A stretch of 64,000 bases of DNA from Lepas anatifera (taxonomy: Eukaryota; Arthropoda; Thecostraca; Lepadidae): positions 559,001 to 623,000 of the forward strand of contig JAOTON010001673.1 of NCBI GenBank assembly GCA_034440635.1, in the 5' to 3' direction. The position numbers and the translations under genes are program-made. The notes below the pieces were generated by a model, which saw only the letters and a program-made list of their open reading frames with translations, did not search any database and was not told where the DNA came from. Positions 20,830-32,027 of the stretch are shown piece by piece. The stretch's first letter is position 1. The number at the start of each line of letters is the position of its first letter.

Positions 20830-21265
20830 AGGGTATGTGGCTCCTTTATAACGTATTTTAAATGAGATAGCCAAGTTGTAAAGCATGCCGGAAAACCCGG
20901 TACTCAATATATCACATGTATTGAAACTAAAAATTTCCGCAGAGAAAACCTAAAAGCCTACCTAAAATGTACCCGAGCGGCCGGCAACAGTTGTCAGCTG
21001 ATGGCATGGCAGCATTATGACGTCACGGTGAGTAGTCAGCCAATTGAAACCCTTGAAGCCTACTGAATATGGTGGAAGTTGCCAGATCATGACGTCATCC
21101 ACAGGCAGAGGTTTGTTTTCCCTTGAGGAGCATTTTAAAAATAAAAAATATTGAGTTGGTTGTTCATTTTCAAAGAAATCTTGGACGTTTTCATGATTTT
21201 TGGCTAAAAATACCTCTAATTACCTACACTGAATTCCGGGATTCGCCCAAGGTGTCACATTCCCT
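20830..21265 (+). mobile_element. TTAA-flanked MITE (AGGG TIR), left copy
   Basis: It is flanked by TTAA at 20826-20829 and 21266-21269. The ends are agggtatgtggctcc and the reverse complement of agggaatgtgacacc. It has no coding capacity. It lies in inverted orientation next to a second copy (21303-21751), so the pair forms a near-palindrome of about 920 bp. The TTAA duplication points to the piggyBac or Kolobok superfamily. Confidence 0.85.
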
Positions 21266-21302
21266 TTAATGAAACGTCAAAACAGTGTTAAACTGTCCTC
21301 AA

Positions 21303-21751
21303 AGGGAATGTGGCACCTCGGTCGAATCCTGGAATTTATTGTAATTAGGCGTACTTTCGGCCGACAATATTGAAACCACTCATGATTTCTCTGAGGAATA
21401 TATAACAACCTCAATATTTTGATTTTTAAAATACTCCTCTAGGAAAATAAATAAATATCGGCCTGAGGATGATGTCATGATCTGGCAACCACTACCATAC
21501 TCAAAACGCTTTAAGGGCTTCGATTGGCTGATGCTCATCGTGAAGTCAGCATATGTTATCACACCAGCAGCTCACAACAATGGCTGCCTGGCGAGAAATA
21601 CATGAGAGGAACATTTCGGGTAGGTTTTAGCTTTTTTCTACGGAAATATTGAGTTCCAAGACAAATGATACCTAGAGTACCGGGTTTTCCGACTTGCTTT
21701 ATAACTTGGCTATCTCAGTTAAAATCACGTTATAAAGGTGCAAAATTCCCT
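21303..21751 (-). mobile_element. TTAA-flanked MITE (AGGG TIR), right copy, inverted
   Basis: Reverse-orientation copy of 20830-21265, with agggaatgtggcacc at one end and ttccct plus TTAA (21752-21755) at the other. The inner flank is TCAA (21299-21302), a TTAA variant. The arms share long stretches, such as the gataGccaagttgtaaag-type segment. Confidence 0.83.
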
Positions 21752-21755
21752 TTAA

Positions 21756-22199
21756 TTACCAGAGCCGCATGACAAAATCCATGGAGCGAAGCGGATTGAG
21801 ATTTCTCAAGCGACTCTATACTGGCCGCTCGGCGAGTCTCGTCGTGGTAAGAAGCCGGTGACGAACGTAGTAAGAAACGGCTTCTATTCTAAGTTTTTTC
21901 CGGTCTCATCGTCGTCTTTTGTTGTTCCTGGAAGCCAGTAACAAAGGAAGTGAGAAATGGCTTCTATACTAAAATGGGGGGGGGGGTGCGGCTCAAATGC
22001 ACTTGGAATGTGAATAGACTGCTCGCAAGACAGCTGGTAAGAACAATAGTAGCCATACTATACTCCCAACCCTTTGCTTTATTACTTTAGAGACGGGCAA
22101 AGGTGCCTTGCACAGAACGCCCTATAAAAAGCCTGCAACTTACTAACTAACCTTTGTTTTATTATGATAAGTTGCTGTAGGCGTGCTCAGGTTTTGTGA
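21756..22199. other. Intergenic with internal short duplication
   Basis: Around 21850-21985 two similar segments (aagccggtgacgaacgtag and aagccagtaacaaaggaag, each followed by gcttctat) form a diverged tandem duplication of about 85 bp. No gene. Confidence 0.4.
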
Positions 22200-22203
22200 T
22201 TAA

Positions 22204-23201
22204 ACCGCGCACCACCGGGGGTCCGGCGCCACCTTCGCCCCACCGGGGGCCATCGATGGCCCCCTCTAACTCGAAAATATGGGCGTTAGCGCAAATCTGC
22301 AAAGTGCAATAGAAAGCTTGCCTGAATTCAGTAAGAAATTACTTCGCATGTTTTAGTGCTCAGGTCAATGGTTTGACCTCAGAGGTCAAATTAGGTCAAG
22401 ATCGGCTATTTTCACTCAAATATGCAATGATTAAGCAAACTGGGCATAACTCTTATGTCATTAGAGCTATTGAGGCCTGGTAAAGTACATTTGATAGCAA
22501 ATTGCCAGTACTTTTTCCGCTATAAGACCTCCCGCCAGTGGTTTGACCTCCAGAGGTCACCTCGTGACCTAATATGACCTGAGGTCACGAAGGTCGAAAG
22601 TGACCTTGCCGTATAACAAATGAAAGCCAGTGACAAGACAAACACGATGGTGTTTGTTTCACCGCTCTAGCTTAATTAGGTCAAAGTTATTGCCAAAATA
22701 CTGTTTTTGACCTCTGGTGACCTTGGATGACCTTGGAAAGTCAAAGGGCAAATATGACCCCTGGGATCCGTGAAAGGGTGTCCAAAAACGTTGTTCTGAG
22801 CAGTCTGGTATTTGCAATCATTTTTGTGGCTTTTATATCATGAAATAGTTTTTCCCATGCTTTTCCAATGGGAGAGGTCGTCTCGTGACCTGACCTCAGG
22901 GCACGAAATCGAAAAATCCCGGATATACACCTTATAGACCCTGGAGGGGTCATGAAGTGTAGGAAGTTTCAAATCGATCGACTTTGAAATGTAGCTCTTA
23001 CAGAGCTCTAAATGTGAAGTGAGTTGACCTTGGTTGACCTCGTCTGGTGACCTGACCTTGGGTGGCCCGGGGTAAAAATTTCAGGGATGATGGGAAAATG
23101 ATGCAGTGAGAGGTAGAGCCCTCAACCGCGGTGCTGCGCCTCGTCGTTTTCTGCTATCCCGGAAAACCTTGGGGGCCATCGATGGCCCCGGTGGGGCGAG
23201 G
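22204..23201 (+). mobile_element. Type A TTAA element, full length (998 bp)
   Basis: It is flanked by TTAA at 22200-22203 and 23202-23205. The left end is ccgcgcaccaccggggg, spacer gtccggcgccaccttcgcc, the motif again, then the perfect palindrome GGGGGCCATCGATGGCCCCC (22245-22264). The right end has the palindrome (23171-23189) and ggtggggcgagg. The interior is dense in AGGTCA/TGACCT hexamers, including gacctgaggtcacgaaggtc. There is no transposase frame. It is a non-autonomous piggyBac- or Kolobok-type element. Confidence 0.88.
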
Positions 23202-23237
23202 TTAAGGGAGTTTCGCGTTTATGCTAGCGTATTTTAA

Positions 23238-24075
23238 CACGCGCATTGACGGGGGCGGGTACCCCCCTCGGATTTTTCGGAGATAGCAGAAAAACGGCGG
23301 CGCGTACGCGCCGCCGTACTTGGCATCCCTTTTCCCTCATCATTTTTACAACTTCTGTGAAAATTTCAAGGTTAGGTCATCCAAGGTCAGGTCACCAGTA
23401 CAGGTCAAGTGACCCGACCTCAAAAAAAGTTTAAGGTAGCATAAGTCGGAGCAGGGTGAACTTATCCGATTGAAACTCATATCACATAATGGCCCCACCG
23501 AGTTCTCTAAAATATGTTCCGTTATTTTTGAAATCGATGACCTAAGGTCAGGTACGAGGCATGACCTCTCCATTGGAAATACATGGGAAAATGTTTTTTA
23601 CGGAATAACTCAGTAACGGATGGTGATAGAGCATTTATTTTAGCTGCATTAGACTCGCCTGGGCTTTACGGTTCTAATGATATGCATTTATATAATTTGA
23701 CCCTGACGTGACCCCAGGTCAGGTCAAATCCTTGATTTGACCTAGCAAGGTCAAATCATATATCATTCGATTCGGCTTGCTGAGAGGATTCATATGGTTT
23801 AAGTAGTTTTGCTTTATCTTTATTTGTTCAGATGTAATGGCCGAAAAAAACTTAATTTACATGTTATCCCTATGACGGCATGTTTTGACCTCTCGTGACC
23901 TTAAATGTGACCTGACAAAAAAATGGTACAAATGTTTTCGATGGAGAAGAGGATGGGCAACCCAATGCCGTTTACTGTTTTTCGCTACCTACCGTGGTTC
24001 TCGAGATCTTAGGGGGGGCGTGTACCCGCCCCCCCCGTCAATGCGAAGGTGGCTCAGACCCCCGTCAATGCGGTG
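23238..24075 (+). mobile_element. Type B TTAA element, full length (838 bp)
   Basis: It is flanked by TTAA (23234-23237) and TTAG (24076-24079). The left end is cacgcgcattgacgggggcg and the right end is its inverted counterpart, given twice with the spacer ctcagacc-type between. The GGGTACCC-centred palindrome is next to each end. The interior is again rich in AGGTCA half-sites (ccaaggtcaggtcaccag near 23381). It lies 32 bp from the type A element. A partial copy at 56595-57379 ends with an intact TTAA. Confidence 0.85.
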
Positions 24076-24079
24076 TTAG

Positions 24080-24411
24080 TATACTATGTACAATGCATGG
24101 GGAAAGCATCTAAGACTGAACAGAGAAAAACATCATTCACTGGCAGATCAAAGTGAAAATATTCAGAGTCCGGGCTAGTGTTAAAGGCTGGACAATGTCA
24201 CAAGTATGAATAGCCCTTTTAGACATTGGAAATATACTTCCTTACTGTCCATAATTCTGTCAGGTTTTCTACGCCCGCTGTATCCCTAAAGTGCGGGCAT
24301 CATGACACATTTCTAGGTCGGTACATGGTGCCTGCTAATGATAGGAATGCTAAATTTGTGTTCGACTTCAGTGGTTGAAAAATAACGGGAATAAAGATTA
24401 TCCGTATGAAT
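24080..24411. other. Intergenic spacer, nothing recognised
   Basis: AT-rich DNA between the type B element and the hAT element. No ORF or repeat is supported. Confidence 0.4.
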
Positions 24412-24419
24412 TTTCTACC

Positions 24420-25788
24420 CAGAGGTGGGCACCGCTACCAATTTCTTTAAACCGCTACCGCTTCTTCCGCTACCTTGGTAACGTGAAACCGCTACCGCTA
24501 CTCCGCTACTTTTTGAAAACACGAAAGCGCTACCCGCTACTCCGCCACTCCGCTACCGCTACTTTTAAGTATAAAGCGCTACAAAGCGCTACTCCGAAAA
24601 TGTCCAGGTCGATCTAAATAAATTCCACAGATAGCCAAATTTTATTTGTATATTAGAGCCAAGTTCACTCCATGCCCAAAGCATTCACCAACACAATCAT
24701 TCACACAATCTTCTCTTTTCTTTGGACCTCCCACCAGTGGTTTGACTTCCAGAGGTCACCTCGTGACCTAATATGACCTGAGGTCACGAAAGGTCGAAAG
24801 TGACCTTGTTGTATATCAAATGAAAGCCAGGGACAAGAAAAACACGATGGTGTTTGTTTCAGCGGTCTAGCTTAATTAGGTCAAAGTTATTGTCAAAATA
24901 CTGTTTTTGACCCCTGGTGACCTTGGATGACCTTGGAAAAGTCAAAGGGCAAATATGACCTGGGATCCGTGAAAGGGTGTCCAAAAACGCTGTTCTGAGC
25001 AGTCTGAGTATTTGCAATCATTTTGTGGCTTTTAGATCATGAGACAGCTTTTCCCCATGCTTTTCTAATGGGCGAGGTCGCCTCATGACCTGACCTCAGG
25101 TCACGAAATTTAAAATCCCGGATATACACGTTGTACACCCTGGAAGGGCCATGAAGTGTAGCAGGTTTCAAATCGATTAATTTAGAAATATAGCTCTTAT
25201 AGAGCTTCAAAGTTGAAGTGAGGTGACCTTGGTTGACCTCGCCTGGTGACCTGACCTTGGGTGACCTGGGATGGAATTTTCAGGGATGATGGGAAAATGA
25301 TGAGGTGAGAGATAGAGCCTCAACCACGGTGCTGCGTTTCGTCGTTTATGTGCTATCTCGAAAAAATCCTTAAGGGGGCCATCGATGGCCCCCGGTGGGC
25401 GAGGGTTAAAATAACAAAAATATACTGAGGCCACGAAGTCAATGGCCTTTAGAGGACTTGCTTGATATATATTTACTCTTTCATCATGTTGGCCTCCATT
25501 ACAGCCCCTATAAATTCATTGACTATGCTAATTTTGAGGACGTTTTCTCCAAACTCACACATGAATCCCTCGTTGGCATAGGCCTTGTTTTGCGTCCTAA
25601 TATTTTGAATTCAGGATACGCTTAAAAGCTGCTGGTAGCAGTAGCGCTCTTAATTATCTAGAGTCCGATACCCGCTACTCCGCTACTTTTTGGTAGAGTA
25701 GTCGCTACCGCTACTCCGCTACCATTTGGGAGTCCGCAAGTTGCGGAGTAGCGGAGTAGCGGACTAAAGTAGCGGACCGCCACCTCTG
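24420..25788. mobile_element. hAT element of 1369 bp with a perfect 8-bp TSD
   Basis: The ends are CAGAGGTGG and its inverse CCACCTCTG. The 8 bp tttctacc is duplicated exactly at 24412-24419 and 25789-25796. Both subterminal regions (24432-24600 and 25665-25780) carry many ccgctac / gtagcgg repeats, as in hAT subterminal transposase-binding sites. No transposase is encoded. A partial type A TTAA element lies inside (24724-25405). Confidence 0.92.
24724..25405 (+). mobile_element. Type A TTAA element, 5'-truncated, inside the hAT element
   Basis: It matches 22526-23201: the same gacctcc.ccagtggtttgac start, the same AGGTCA-rich body, and the same right end with gggggccatcgatggccccc, then TTAA at 25406-25409. 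The left end and its TTAA are missing. Either it inserted and was later trimmed, or the hAT element captured a fragment. Confidence 0.8.
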
Positions 25789-25796
25789 TTTCTACC

Positions 25797-26575
25797 CCAG
25801 TGCGTACTCCAAAATCCAGTTAGACGGGGAGTAGTATCATAAAACATATTCAATTTTGTTCATGCCTTCTGAATTTGTGTCATTGTGGCTTTGAAACCTG
25901 TTTCCCAGCAGCCTCGGCCCCCACGAAACCTTCCGGCGTTAAAAATAGTCGCCGAGCCGGGCGCCGGTGGACCGGGTGCGCGGCGGTCCCGCTGGGGGAA
26001 CTGTGAACAAACACCTGAGCGACCCGCACGAGATGGAATTCGCACCCACCCTTTCATGACAATAGATATCCGAAGTGCCCTCCCGGAATTACGCAGCTGA
26101 GTCTGCCAGTGTCAAAAGTCAACACTGTTGGACATCTAGTGAGCGTTTTTGAAGCTGGGAAGATGACAAGTCACGCACACGATTTCTCACTCTGCGGGAT
26201 TTAAAGTCCCTCAGCGCGACTAAATCATTGGCTGGCGTTCAGCAGGATTCCACGCAATGCGGTAGTTTTAAGCATTTTACAAGCTAATGACAGGAGGCCA
26301 AGCGCACCATATGCATAATTTGTTCGAGTAATGAATGATGCGGCGTGTAAAATGTCACGCCAAAATTAAACCATTTCAAGTGACCACCAAGACGGCCGCA
26401 AAACTAGCCTGATTTCCACTTAAAAAGGCGGCTGCCAGAAATAAATAATGGTGAACATGTACTCAAAATGTTTTAATCTCGCAGTCTGGTAAGAAAAACG
26501 TGCCGCTATCTATTACACTATCCGAATGATTTGGATGAATTCCCGCTGAGAAGCAAATGGGGACACCAAATACCA
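25797..26575. other. Intergenic, GC-rich patch at 25900-26050
   Basis: The patch resembles a tRNA-SINE read on the minus strand (a B-box-like gggtgcgaattcc near 26034-26046). This is weak. No gene is otherwise supported. Confidence 0.3.
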
Positions 26576-26583
26576 CTTCAGGC

Positions 26584-26876
26584 CAGTGGCGGATCCAGGG
26601 GGGAAAAAAGAAAACCCCCCCCAAAAAAAAACCCGGGGAAAAAAAATTTTTTTCCCCCCCAAAAAACACCCCCCCTCCCCCCCCCCCCCTTTTTTTTAAA
26701 AAAAAAAAATTTAATTTTAAAACCAAAAACAAAAAAAAAAAAAAAAAAAAAATAAATTAAAAAATATATAAAAGAAAAAAAAAAAAAAAATTTATTTTTT
26801 TCCCTTTTTCCCCTCTTTTTTTTTTTTTCCTTCTTTCCCAAATCCAAAAAAAAAAAAAAAAAAAAAAAATTATTAA

Positions 26877-26910
<34 letters not shown>

Positions 26911-26945
26911 CTTTCCTATTCCCCCCCCCCAAAAAAAAAACCAAA
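26584..26945. mobile_element. hAT MITE (CAGTGGCGGATC) with homopolymer-only interior
   Basis: The left TIR cagtggcggatccaggggg is intact. The 8 bp cttcaggc before it recurs as cttcaggt at 26946-26953, the expected TSD. Between them almost all sequence is runs of A, T, C or G (26600-26940), and the right TIR is not readable. The length (362 bp) is like the intact copy at 62705-63089 (385 bp). The interior is most likely a consensus error over a normal MITE. Confidence 0.7.
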
Positions 26946-26953
26946 CTTCAGGT

Positions 26954-27645
26954 CCATGTTAAAAGGAGTCTGCAATGTCTCACAGGAGTCCAATCGGCGG
27001 GTAGTTCGGCGAACACAGCATAATGAAACGGGATCTTTCTAAATATAAATGAACTGTTTGTTATAACATGCTAGCTGGATATACCCGAAATTTTGCCATT
27101 TTCTCGTCATTATGATCTTTCCCCAAAAATCGACCGTTTTCCCTATGACGGGGCGTCCTCAGCGCCGCTGCGCGCCGTCCCCGCTAATGCCGCAAATGGC
27201 ACACCATGTCAGGCGCCAACCTGCAAGGCTGCAGGAGTGACGGAACGGCGGCATTAAGGGTTAGCTAAGTGTTAGCATGGCGGGAACTGTTTCAACTGAC
27301 TTCTCCGATTATTGGGTTTCGAGGTGGTTCGCAGTGTTTGAGCGGCCGCTGCCGATCCAACGTTGAGGGGGTAGGGTGTGGTGTCGTGTTAAAGTCGCCC
27401 TCCGAGCTCTCTCTGGCTCGCCGCTCTGCCCGGGCGGCGCTCTACCCGAGGTTGCCGCGTTCTGCCGCCAGGTGGCGGATTGAAGCGCGCGCGCGTTCAG
27501 TTAGCTCAGGGCATCCAACGCAGCAGTGTACGCGCTTGCTGGAGTGAACCAATACAGCTTTCCCTTAACCGGGGCTTTGCAGTGCGAGCTTGGCGTGAGT
27601 GCCGGTTGAGGGACACGTCAGTGCCGAAACTCGCATCCCGGGAAA
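26954..27645. other. Intergenic, CpG-rich block at 27310-27600
   Basis: 27310-27600 is GC- and CpG-rich, with open frames in several phases but no recognisable domain. It could be a promoter-type island or a captured exon. I see no splice-compatible gene model. Confidence 0.3.
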
Positions 27646-27649
27646 GGGG

Positions 27650-28200
27650 AGGTGGGAATCCACATTTCGGGGATGCCATGGACCTTTCGTGTTGATGGTC
27701 GATCGGTGAGGGGATGACAACTTCTCCCCCTCTGCCCTCCCCTGGATCCGCCTATGACCAATAAAAAATAACGAAAATTTAGTTTTTCCGAAATCTTCTG
27801 AAACTAGGTGAAATTTCACCGGTTTGGAAGGACAACATAAGCTGATTGCCCCTCCCTTGGATCCGCCTCTGCAGGTAATTTGATCAAATGCAAAGAAACA
27901 GATCACGACTCTTCTTGCTTTGGAGCAGACGTTTTCCGGATTCTCGATCTCTCGACGAAAGTACCCCTTCTCACCCCGTCCCCTCCCTTCCCCTCCACTT
28001 GCAACGCCTATGGACCTATGCCCATAAGTTTCTGATTGTAAAATCCCTATAAACTTGCTTAAAACCAACTAATCCATTCCCCTTTGCATTTGGTTAGCAA
28101 ATCCTATGTAACTCGCATAAGACTAGCAAATTCTATGCACCTTGGTGCCATGCGGTTAATCTCATGCGACTTGCATAGGACTACTATATCTTATGTACCC
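27650..28200. repeat. Direct repeat, copy 1 (partner 28240-28880)
   Basis: It shares with 28240-28880, in the same order: a ggatccgcc end near 27752, aaatcttctg, gtgaaatttcaccggt, ggatccgcc, ttgctttggag, ccttcccctccact and caacgcc.atggacct, then a run of short aatcctatg-type repeats. This is a diverged tandem duplication of a TIR-type repeat region. Confidence 0.7.
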
Positions 28201-28239
28201 TAGCTCTATCCCAGAGGCGGTGAAACTCGCACGCTGAGA

Positions 28240-28880
28240 AGGGGCGACTGCGAATCGAAATTTTAGGGGCTGACATCGATCCTTCCGGGAGTGCTGAGGG
28301 TCGATCAGAGTGGGAGATGGCAAATTCCCACATTGCCCTCTCTCTGGGTACGCCTATGACCAGGGCAAAAATCAAAAATATGTATTTTTCCAAAATCTTC
28401 TGCAACTATTGTGAAATTTCACCGGTATGGAAGGAAGGCATGACAGGATTTCCCCTCCACTGGATCCGCCCCTGCTGGTAATAGTGATAAAATTCAAAGA
28501 AACATATAATGATCTGTTATTATAAATTGGGCCGTTAACGGTCCAGTTTGCTTTGGAGGGGGCTTTTCCTGATGTTCTATCGTTCAACGACTTCCCTCTC
28601 CTTCCCCTCCACTTTCAACGCCCATGGACCTAAGCGCATCAGTACATGATTATAACATAACCTTGCATGATTATAACATAACCCTATAACCTTGCTTAGA
28701 ACCAACTAACCCTTTACACTTTCATTTGAATAGCAAATCCTATGTCACTTGCATATGACTAGAAATCCTATGCACCTTGGTCCCATACGATGAATCCTAT
28801 GCGACTTGCCAAATCCTATGCATCTAATCCTATGCGATTTAGATTCGTATAGGAATCCTATGCAATCCTATACGATTCTG
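28240..28880. repeat. Direct repeat, copy 2 (partner 27650-28200)
   Basis: See 27650-28200. The right part (about 28730-28890) is a degenerate short tandem repeat of aatcctatgcgacttgcat type. No gene. Confidence 0.7.
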
Positions 28881-29290
28881 AAAATCCTATAGGACTTTTT
28901 GACTAGGGAAACCACCGCTCGGGTTTCAGGCCGAAGAGAGAAATGATAGTTGAGAAAGATGTGGGACGGGACTGAGCGGAAGTGGAACAAGGTGGCCGGA
29001 ATCCTAGAAACCAACACCACCTAGTCCGATAGAGAGTATATTTACAGGTCAGCTGTGGAAACAGCGATAGGCAGGGCTGGTACCAGCAACAGCGCTCAGA
29101 GCAGGCGGTCACAGGAACTCCAGAAGCCGCCAGCAGCTGTCGCAATAGGCAGCCGGGCGAAGGACGCCAGACAACCAGACCTGTCGGCAGAGCTCAGAAA
29201 GTAGTGTTAGCGTCTCCGTGTAGGTGACAGCACTGCATTGTCTACTACCCTGAGTTCACTTATGAACTGTGGGCGTTTTGAACATAACTT
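28881..29290. other. Intergenic, nothing recognised
   Basis: Moderately GC-rich. No conserved frame. Confidence 0.35.
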
Positions 29291-29313
29291 CCTTGATCGC
29301 CCTTGAAAAAAAA

Positions 29314-29633
29314 CCATCAGGATTTCCTGATGGTCTGGTGGTCTGATGGTTTTTGTGGGAAATTGAAACAGATCGGCTGATGGTTTCTGATGGTCTGGTG
29401 GTCCCTGATGGTTTCTGGTGGTTTCTGGTGGTTTCTGATGGTATCTGGTGGTTTCTGATGGTTTCTGGTGGTCATTTCCTGGTGGTTTCTGGTGGCCTGA
29501 TGGTTTCTGGTGGTCGAGTTCTGATGGTTTCTGGTGGTCGTTTTCTGATGGTTTCTGGTGGTCGTTTTCTGATGGTTTCTGGTGGTCAATTTCTGATGGT
29601 TTCTGGTGGTCGTTTTCCGGTGGTATGGTGGCT
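29314..29633. repeat. Minisatellite of gatggtttctggtggtc type
   Basis: Tandem units of about 30 bp made of shorter TGGT-based subunits. The frames with QKPSENDH or DGFWWSF repeats are translations of the repeat. Confidence 0.9.
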
Positions 29634-30703
29634 TCCAGCATTCTGTGATTCCAGCGGTCAGCGGTTTCCAGCGAACCACTACATGTGGTCTTCCAAAGAT
29701 TCCCCCTCCCCTTCGTAACATGTACCTTTGGGTATTTTAACGACAGTGTTAACGAAGTCCGGTCGAAGTCGCGGTGAGCATTTAGGTATCTGTCGAAGAT
29801 GAAAACCGCATGATATGAACAATATCACCGGGATGTTTATAAATCCTGTACAAACAGAGGCGTAACCAGGCTTTTCACATCCGCTGTAAGCAAAAATACA
29901 ATTTTCTTAATAAAATCAACTAGTCAAATCAAGGAAGCCTGGGTGGGTTATCCGAATGTGGCCCGAATGGGTACTCACTCACGCCGGAGATGCGTTGCAT
30001 TGCAGCAGAATAACTCCGATGTTTGATAGGGTGGCAGCTCCTCGTGTCGTATCTGCATTGTATGGTTTTACGTCCATACAAGAATATTGCAGAATAAAAC
30101 ACGATCAGGCTAAAACAGTATATACAAATTGTCAGAAAGTTCCCGCGGTAGGAAGAGAGTGGAAGAAAAACATATGCAGCAAAACGGTAAAAAAACACTC
30201 GCACACGGTAACGAAACACTCGCACACGGTAAAAGCAGTCGGAGACAATGTGTATCGCTTATATATGGGATGATCCTCGCATTCCGATGGCGACCGTCAC
30301 CCCCACCCCCGCCCCGACCAGAGGGCGCAACTCACGAATAATAAGCCACATTTTTCACATCTTCCCTACTCTGTCTTAAATCCTACCTTACACTGTTAAC
30401 CAATGTAAAGCAATTCGGTCAAGGCCTACTATTAGCGATGCACCCAGCAGTAAATATCCTCATAACTTACGGACTCCTCGCCACAGTATGACCACTTCAC
30501 CTCGACCAGTTTCCTTCTGCGACTGACTGCCCCGCCAACCCTAACGGAATGCGGCCATACAAAAGACAGCCGTCCCCGCGCAACCGCCCGAGGCGCGGTC
30601 GGGCGCGGAGGGGAGACGCGGCGCCGGCAGCGCGCCCCCGAGCCGCGGCGCGAGAGGGGTGGAAGCGTTCCGCGGCAGAGCACAACAGCGAACTCTCTTA
30701 CCT

Positions 30704-30762
30704 GCTCCCATAGCCATTCGCTTCTTGGTTTCTTCTTTTGAAAATAAAGCATTTGGAACCAT
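30704..30762 (-). CDS. Possible first exon, product not recognised
   Basis: Minus strand: ATG at 30762, encoding MVPNALFSKEETKKRMAMGA, then GCAG followed by an excellent donor, GTAAGAGAG. A very CpG-rich stretch (30490-30700) follows it, and an AT-rich ttaatatatatt lies upstream. It lies inside the element with mirrored arms, so it may be a transposon- or captured-gene first exon. The protein is not recognised and no second exon was found. Confidence 0.25.
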
Positions 30763-30834
30763 AAGTATTTGATTTAAGAATATATATTAAGTTTTTTTAA
30801 TAAACAAGATTGCACAGACGGGGCTACCAGACCA

Positions 30835-31292
30835 CCAGGATGACCACCAGAAACCATCAGACCTTCAGATACTGACCACCAGGCCACCAGGGTGACCATC
30901 AGACCATCAAACATTGACCACCAGAAACCACCAGACGATCAGACACTGACCACCAGGAATTACCACCATTATTAATTAATGAATTATGATTATGATAATA
31001 TGATGATTATGATATTATGATATTATGATATGATAATTATGAATTATGAATTATCAGACCATCAGGAATTACCACCAAAAGCCACCAGGCAGACCACCAG
31101 ACCATCAGGATGACCACCAGAAACCACCAGGTAGACCACCAGACCATCAGGATGACCACCAGAAACCACCAGGCAGACCACCAGACCATCAGAATGACCA
31201 CCAGAAACCACCAGAAACCACCAGGCAGACCACCAGACCATCAGAGTGACCACCAGAAACCATCAGAAACCACCAGACCACCAGGAAAATCC
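30835..31292. repeat. Minisatellite of ccaccagaaaccatcag type (inverse of 29314-29633)
   Basis: It has the same subunits as the left arm, on the opposite strand. It is interrupted by an AT-rich attatgatat block (30965-31055). Confidence 0.9.
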
Positions 31293-31314
31293 TGATTGTT
31301 TTTTTTCAAGGGCG

Positions 31315-32027
31315 TTCTGCATTTTTTAGCTGTCGCAGTCATCAACAGCTGCAATTTTGAATGTGCTGCACTTTTGAACTGCGGTCGTTTTGAAAATCTC
31401 TTCCTTGATCGTGCCGTTCTTTTGAACCGCTGCACTTTTGAACATGCTGCACGTTTGATCGTGCGGCACTTATGAATGGGCTGCACTTGTGAACTGTGGC
31501 AAAAATGAACCGTCCCTCGGTTGTTTACCCCGTTGGAGGATTCCCTTTACTAGTTTTAAAATGGTTGATTTCTAGTACAGGAGCAGAGTTTCCCTTCAGT
31601 CATCAAGCGATTTGATTGGTCCGTTCGACCATGGCGAAAGGGAGGGAATGCACGCGCCATGAATGTATAAACAAGGGTAGTAATGGTAGAAACGAGAGGT
31701 GTGTGAAGAAGTCAATGGCAAATAGGTGCCCAAAAACCCACCCTATTTATTTCAAGATTTATATCTATTTTGTTATTGTGCAGTATTCTAAAACATGTGC
31801 TAAAGAAAATATACTGAAGCGATCGATTAGGGCAATGCAACGATCAGTGTAAAAAAACTAATCGACTCGCGCGTTTCCTTTTGTCGAATTAATGTTTTGC
31901 ACCGTGACGGGCTCTTGTGGTAGTAAAGTCCTGACGAGACAATTTGAATTGTAAGGTATCTACTACCTACCCCACCCACCTAGCTAATTCTGGTAAGTCA
32001 AAGCGCATGTTTATTTTGCTACTGATC
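31315..32027. other. Intergenic with short ctgcacttttgaac repeats
   Basis: 31340-31500 holds about six degenerate copies of a 15-25 bp motif (gctgcacttttgaac, gtgcggcacttatgaa). They belong to the outer flank of the mirrored element, and a copy lies at 29258-29280. 31510-32027 shows nothing. Confidence 0.45.

Larger units (their letters stand above)
29299..31305. mobile_element. 2-kb element with mirror-image TGGT/ACCA minisatellite arms
   Basis: The left end (cgcccttgaaaaaaaacc, 29299) is the inverse of the right end (ttttttttcaagggcg, to about 31314). Each end passes into a minisatellite of 10-30 bp units: ctgatggtttctggtggtc on the left (29314-29633), and the complementary accagaaaccaccag type on the right (30835-31292). 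Between them are about 1.2 kb including a CpG-rich block. It is probably a TIR transposon whose subterminal repeats expanded. The superfamily is unknown. Confidence 0.6.

Noticed and set aside
26463..26847. Lysine- and phenylalanine-rich proteins
   Set aside because: They are read from the homopolymer block at 26600-26940.
29207..29721. Open frames with QKPSENDH and DGFWWSF repeats
   Set aside because: They are translations of the TGGT minisatellite arm, present on both strands.
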